From: Acorus gramineus
Lineage: Eukaryota > Streptophyta > Magnoliopsida > Acorales > Acoraceae
Assembly: GCA_030737835.1 (NCBI GenBank)
Contig: CM060852.1
Span: forward strand, 22,739,868 to 22,803,867
Direction of reading: 5' to 3'
Length of the DNA: 64,000 nt
Part shown: one piece after another, positions 58,945-64,000 of the stretch
Position numbering within the stretch: the first letter of the stretch is position 1
Layout: each line of letters opens with the position of its first letter
Made by a program: the position numbers and the translations under genes
Notes under the pieces: model-generated
Databases searched by the model: none
Told to the model about the DNA's origin: nothing
Seen by the model: only the letters and a program-made list of their open reading frames with translations

Positions 58945-60448
58945 GAGGTTCTTCGGATCGAGAGGGGTTTTTGGTGGTTTCGGCTTTCAAGGTTTGGGTG
59001 GGATTTGATATTCGATGTCTGTAATTAATTCTTGAAGAAAAGCAAAGAATTTGCTTTCGGTTTCATTTTTTTTCTTTTCTTTTTGATTGGAGTATTTGTG
59101 ACGATTTATGTTCTGATAAAAAAAAAGAAGGGGGGGGGAGATTGATTTGAACCCCTTCCAACTTTATGAAATTGAAGATTACCCCTTGTATGATTATGAC
59201 AAATTAAACATGTCAATCAGATATCTTGATACAATCATTCTTCAGATGTTTGGAAATTGAGGGCTTTTGATTTTACTGGAAGTTGAGATTTCTAAAGCTA
59301 CACCTTAATTAAAAAATGTATACACATTTTTGCATAAAAAATGTTTAAAAATTAACTTTTTCATGATATGTGAAAAAATAATTTTCTACAAACTCGGTTT
59401 TAAATCCAACTTCGAGGGAAAAGCTAACTCTTAAACCCGTATATGTAACAGGTTAAGCAAAAATTGGGAGGGTGGCATAAGAAAGGATAAGAAAAATGAC
59501 TGTTTGTTTACAGAGTATAACTTGATATTACTAAATCAGTTTAAACGAATATAAGAGAGTATAACAATTCTAAGATAAGTTATACTCAGTTTATCTATTC
59601 CCATAGATCCACATGTCAAATCAATTTTTTACATCTTATCACATCAAATCACCTATCAACATCTCTTATACATCAAAGAGTTCACATGTCAAATCAATTT
59701 TTTTTTACATTTTATTTATATTTTATTCTTTATCAACCAAACAACTCAATCTTTATTCTTACGTTTTTCAATGAAAATAATAAAAAACACAATCAAACAG
59801 AAAATCTCTTATTTTTGTGTAAGTATTATCTATACTGATATAGTTATCTATCCAGAATAACTCAATCGCTCAAAAGGAGGCAATTTCTAGTTTACAATCC
59901 CCTTTACACAATGTATTCCGATATTTTTTTTGATATTTTACGATAAAAAATTCTAATACAAAATTGTGGTTATGATTGTACTCCTGTTCATCTAAAAGAT
60001 CAAGTCTACACAAAAAGTAATTTTATGTCATAGATTAGTTATAACCCTGGTTTGGTAAAAATTGCATTCATAAAACTCAAAATCATCAGATTACCGGACC
60101 ACTGAAAATGACAAAAACAGAGATCTATTACTGTCATTATGATGGACCACAAAAAAAGGCATTGATTTTGATATATCATCAACATTACATGAGTACTTTT
60201 CCTATTAAAAAAAACACTACATGAGTACTATTAAAGGGGACTAATCAATTCATATACAAAAAAAAAACCCACTAATTTTTTTTCCGTGATTTATTGGAAA
60301 GGGATTGATATAAGTTATTGAATGATAAATCAATGGATATAAGTTTTTGATTTCTTTGTTGGGGGTTTCAAAATTTATCATTGGATGAAGTGTAGAGAAT
60401 GTAAACATGTAAGAAGAAGCACCTTCCATAACTATTCGAATGCCGAAT
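58945..60448. other. Convergent interval before the mEF-G gene
   Basis: Holds the presumed 3' UTRs of both neighbours and a diverged member of the PPR-type MITE family (about 59500-59865, with AACTATATCAGTATAGATAA on the - strand and GATTTTCTGTTTGATT). No gene seen. Confidence 0.5.
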
Positions 60449-63400
60449 CTATTCTCCTTTGTCGGCGTTGTATGAGTTCACCAGTTGCATGTGCACATCC
60501 TGCGAAACCTGAGAGTGTTCTTTGTATTCCATTGTGAATTCGCCTTTACCCTGTCATGAAGAATCAAACCCCTATTAACAAGATTCGCATGGGATTTCAA
60601 TCATCTAAATTAGATCTAGGCGGAGTTTGCAAATGGGTTTGGACAATTCTTGAAAATTTTGCTTTTCAGGAACCATATATCTGAACTCTGTTTCCAAACG
60701 CACCCTCTATCAGCTTTTTGTTATAAAAACTTTTTTTTTTTTTTTTCAGAAATCTAACAAAAACATGACTCTTGGAAAGCTATTTCAAGTGAAAAAGGTC
60801 TTTTTCAAACATAGCCTTTGTGGAAGTGCGGGAAAATTCACCTGTGTCATGGAGCGGAGAGCAGTGGAATATCCAAACATATTGTTCAGTGGTACCTGGA
60901 AATCACATGATGTAATTTAATTAGAGAAAAAAATTTGTCCCTCATGTCCACCCCACAAGGGGCGACTACTGATGCTAGATATGATTTCATTGCTTTGTTT
61001 GAAAATCAGAACACTAAGGATGCCAGCAACCATATCTTAAGCGTGCAATGTTTTGTCGAGTTTTACAAGCACTATTGTAAATTATTAGCAGACAAAGCAC
61101 ATGGTGAGCAATGGTGATCAATGTACTTGAACCTAACCTATTTGATATGGATGTTGCCACCTTGGAGATTATTGGGACAGATTTTGGTTACGTTATACCA
61201 TTATTATCATATGAAATATGATAGAATATATGTGATGTGTGAATATGTCACATCACAGACTACCTAAATCTGATGCACCCACGGACCCACCTATTGTTAG
61301 CAAACCTAAAAAAATGATGGAAACAAGGGAACCAATGGAATTGCATCCTTTGCAGTGAGTAGTAATGGAAAAGACATTCTAAAAGAATTGAGCTGTACTC
61401 TAATAAACTTCCATTTTATCTTATTATTGTGTAATGTAGATGTATTCTTGAACAAGAAGAATAGGTTACATATATCTTCTGTTACAATATACTGCTTCCT
61501 ACCTACGGATAGTCTGTATTATGACCAAATAGTCTTCAAACTCATGCTAAAAATCTTGCCTAGAGAAAGTAGCAACAGAAATCTGCGTAAAATCCATGGA
61601 GGGATGGCAAGCACATCATTTCCAGGTTTCCGATAGATTCTCAAGACAGCAGTCACATTACCAAAATTTACTGCCCAACCAAAATCATCATGTTAACAAC
61701 CTTAGCCGATCAATGCCGTCCATTCTCAAGGCACCGCCCTCTCTACTAAAATTTACTGCTTCAAAGAATGACCATCTTTTTTTAATTCATCCATTTGAAA
61801 GCAGTTTTCACATAGCGAAGTCTTCCCATGATGTTTTATTCTCAAACACTATAAATGTACTTGTATTTGATGGCAGAAAAAATGATCCAGCATAAATTAT
61901 CCCCTTCGCCAACAGAATGTTCAGCTTATCTATGATAATCTAAATATTAGAGGTGCAGAAAATCAAGTTGAGAATTGACATACAATAATATGAATATGAC
62001 ATTCTGGAGAAGAACAAGTATGAGAGAAGAAAATCATACATGAGCAGTGATAACCGAATCATCTCCATCCTGATCATTCCCAATGATCAACCCTTTTCTC
62101 CTATCATTTGATAAATAAACACAATAAATCCCAAACAGTGAGTTTATTAGCAAAAAGTGAGGAAAAAAAGACAAACTGATGAGAAGTTGAGAACTCACTT
62201 GTTGATGTCACCGGTAACAGTACCCTGAAATTCTGTTGGCACTTTTAACTCGACCAACATCACTGGCTCTAGTATGACAGGCTTAGCGGCAGTGTAGCAC
62301 TGTTTCATGAATATGTGTTACTATATAGAAGGGGGTAAAAGCATGTGGAGAATGATGGCTCACATTATTTTTGGGTGGTGATCATCATTAGTTTAGCAAG
62401 AAAATGCTACATATTATAACTACATATTATATGAGTTATGCACTCAGGATTCAAGTAGAAAGGATCACCTGTCTAAATGCATAAATAGCTGCAAGCTTAA
62501 AAGCAAGTTCACTGGAATCTACAGCATGGGCTGCTCCATCCATCAAAACCACACGGAGATTTTCAACCGGATGATCTATCAATGAACCACTGGACACACA
62601 ATCGGATGTGAGTAGTGACAAAAAGCCATGCATCAAACAACCACCTTTCAGGGAAAAATATTTTTTACTCACGAATTGCTAGCTTCTTTGAAACCCTTCT
62701 CAATTGCTGGAATGAAGCTTGATGGTATTGCTTGCCCAATAAGCATATTCTCAAACTCAAATTTTGTGGGTGACCCCTCGGGAAGTGGCTCAACATATCT
62801 GCTCAATATACAGACAACAGATAAGCCAATGACTGAAAGTTAGCAATACGTTTCACTACATACCTTCAGGATGATTAGACGAAGTCATTTAAAATTCTTG
62901 AAACTCAAAAGGAGAATTACAGATTGTTGTGAAGCAGAGATAGTTGCATTGCATGTCACATTAGTTCAACAACAACTGGTTCTTTATATTGAAAACCTAT
63001 TACAAATTGCATGGTCCTTGATCTAAATTTAAAAAGACCTCAAAGTAATTCTCCCTTACAAAGTTCAAAATTTCAAATAGTAAAGAAATCCTGATTTGAA
63101 TTCACCTTAAAGAGAGTCTGATATTAAACAATCTAGATTATATCCACCGTCAAGAGTTTGATTTAAATGTGTCACTCACCCGATAACCCGTCCATATTGA
63201 CCTTGACCTCCACTCTGCTTTTTATGCAAGTAATCAAAATTTGCACGCTGGGTGATAGTCTCCCTGAAGTTAACACGAGGTCTTCCAACAACTGCATCAA
63301 CCTTTACATGCAAATGCAAGTGAAAAACACTGAGAACAGAACACAAACAGGTATGGCTTGAACCAATGGAAACGGATAGGCACCTTGTACTCTCTTCGAA

Positions 63401-63955
63401 TGCGCTCAACATAAATGTCCAAATGAAGCTCTCCCATTCCAGAAATTATTGTCTGGATAAAACATAATCAATATGCATCAGATGGCATAAGCATTGTTTC
63501 CTAATTAAATAATAAAGCTGAACAAACCTGCCCACTTTCAGCATCCAAACCAACACGAAAAGTTGGATCCTCTTTTTGGAAGCGATTCAAAGCTTTCGAA
63601 AACTGATGCACATAGAAAACAATTATACGTTTGGCAATAGAAATAAATAGTTGACAACCAGAAAGATATTTGGGTTCAGAAGATTACTTGTCCTCCAGTG
63701 TCTTTAGATACAGGAGAAACGGCCAAAGACATCACAGGCTCAGGGATGTTCATAGATGTCATCGTGTATTTAACAGACCCATCAGTGAATGTGTCCCCTA
63801 CAAAAAAGAAAATGGAAATAAAAAAAGAAGTGAGCAAGAGAGAGTTAATTTGGAAAAGCATTTAAAAATTCAATCTTTTGTATTTGACAGATACCTGATG
63901 CACAATCTACACCGAACACGGCAACAATTTGTCCAGCGTGAGCCTCTTGGATATC
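60449..63955 (-). CDS. MEFG1: Mitochondrial elongation factor G, C-terminal 333 residues (partial)
   Basis: Eleven exons in consistent phase: 63895-63955, 63688-63797, 63528-63602, 63384-63452, 63180-63301, 62673-62798, 62469-62589, 62199-62299, 62040-62100, 60842-60895 and 60449-60550. The gene continues beyond the right edge, where the GTPase domain must lie. Visible parts are the end of domain II ([20 protein letters not shown]), domain III ([20 protein letters not shown] and [16 protein letters not shown]), domain IV ([20 protein letters not shown], then [10 protein letters not shown]) and domain V ([17 protein letters not shown], then [20 protein letters not shown]). These match mitochondrial EF-G (GFM1 type), which moves tRNA and mRNA through the mitochondrial ribosome. 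About 45% of a ~750-residue protein is present and no lesion is seen in this part. Confidence 0.93.
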
Positions 63956-64000
63956 CTATTTTAAAAAATAATATTACAATATATCAAATATAAATAATAT

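Noticed and set aside
60935-61895. + strand frames of 60-99 codons inside the mEF-G intron
   Set aside because: Located between exons 62040-62100 and 60842-60895, on the opposite strand, with no similarity I recognise.
1-64000. tRNA, rRNA or known ncRNA genes
   Set aside because: Looked for cloverleaf-like A/B-box pairs and conserved rRNA phrases by eye and found none; the only tRNA-related sequence is the copia primer binding site.

Overview
The window is nuclear DNA of a flowering plant, most likely a monocot. Genes have GT-AG introns, and TIR-type MITEs, Ty1/copia, Ty3/gypsy-like and LINE-type sequences are abundant. The intronless PPR gene and the 5' end of the PRP22 gene are very GC-rich against an AT-rich intergenic background, as in many monocots. 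The species cannot be named from sequence alone.

Gene order from left to right, with exon joins read by hand: (1) a short + strand terminal exon of an unidentified small membrane protein (1449-1562); (2) - strand FLOE1-type DUF1421 protein, three exons (5049-10053); (3) + strand single-exon PPR protein resembling Arabidopsis At2g33760 (17734-19254); (4) - strand plastid-type histidine phosphatase, seven exons (19968-25828); (5) + strand LOL2-like LSD1 zinc-finger protein, four exons over 10.9 kb (28148-39048); (6) - strand PRP22/DHX8-type DEAH splicing helicase, two exons (41071-47916); (7) + strand 89-residue conserved plant protein of unknown function, two exons (58587-58944); (8) - strand mitochondrial elongation factor G, the last eleven exons in the window, continuing past the right edge (60449-63955). 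The genes alternate strictly in strand, so every interval is convergent or divergent.

The space between genes is mostly repeats. There are MITEs with visible TIRs and in several cases target duplications, a 3.6 kb probable Ty3/gypsy LTR (11135-14705), a 34-bp minisatellite (49836-50075), a 0.7 kb foldback element with GA/CT arms (50614-51326) and a dispersed AT-rich repeat seen four times. The LOL2-like gene carries three antisense retroelement insertions in its introns. One is a complete 4807-bp Ty1/copia element with 165-bp LTRs that differ at 3 sites, a 5-bp target duplication, and at least four frameshifts in its coding region.

The genes are not a functional cluster. They are ordinary housekeeping and regulatory genes for splicing, mitochondrial translation, organelle RNA processing, plastid metabolism, cell-death-type zinc fingers and seed hydration condensates. 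The most notable finding is that the PPR reading frame stops where a MITE-family terminus begins, which removes the DYW domain its Arabidopsis relative has. Other points of note are a triplicated PPGWEN repeat in the LOL2-like protein and a four-copy ~320-bp tandem array in the phosphatase's first intron. I found no evidence of a new multi-gene system.
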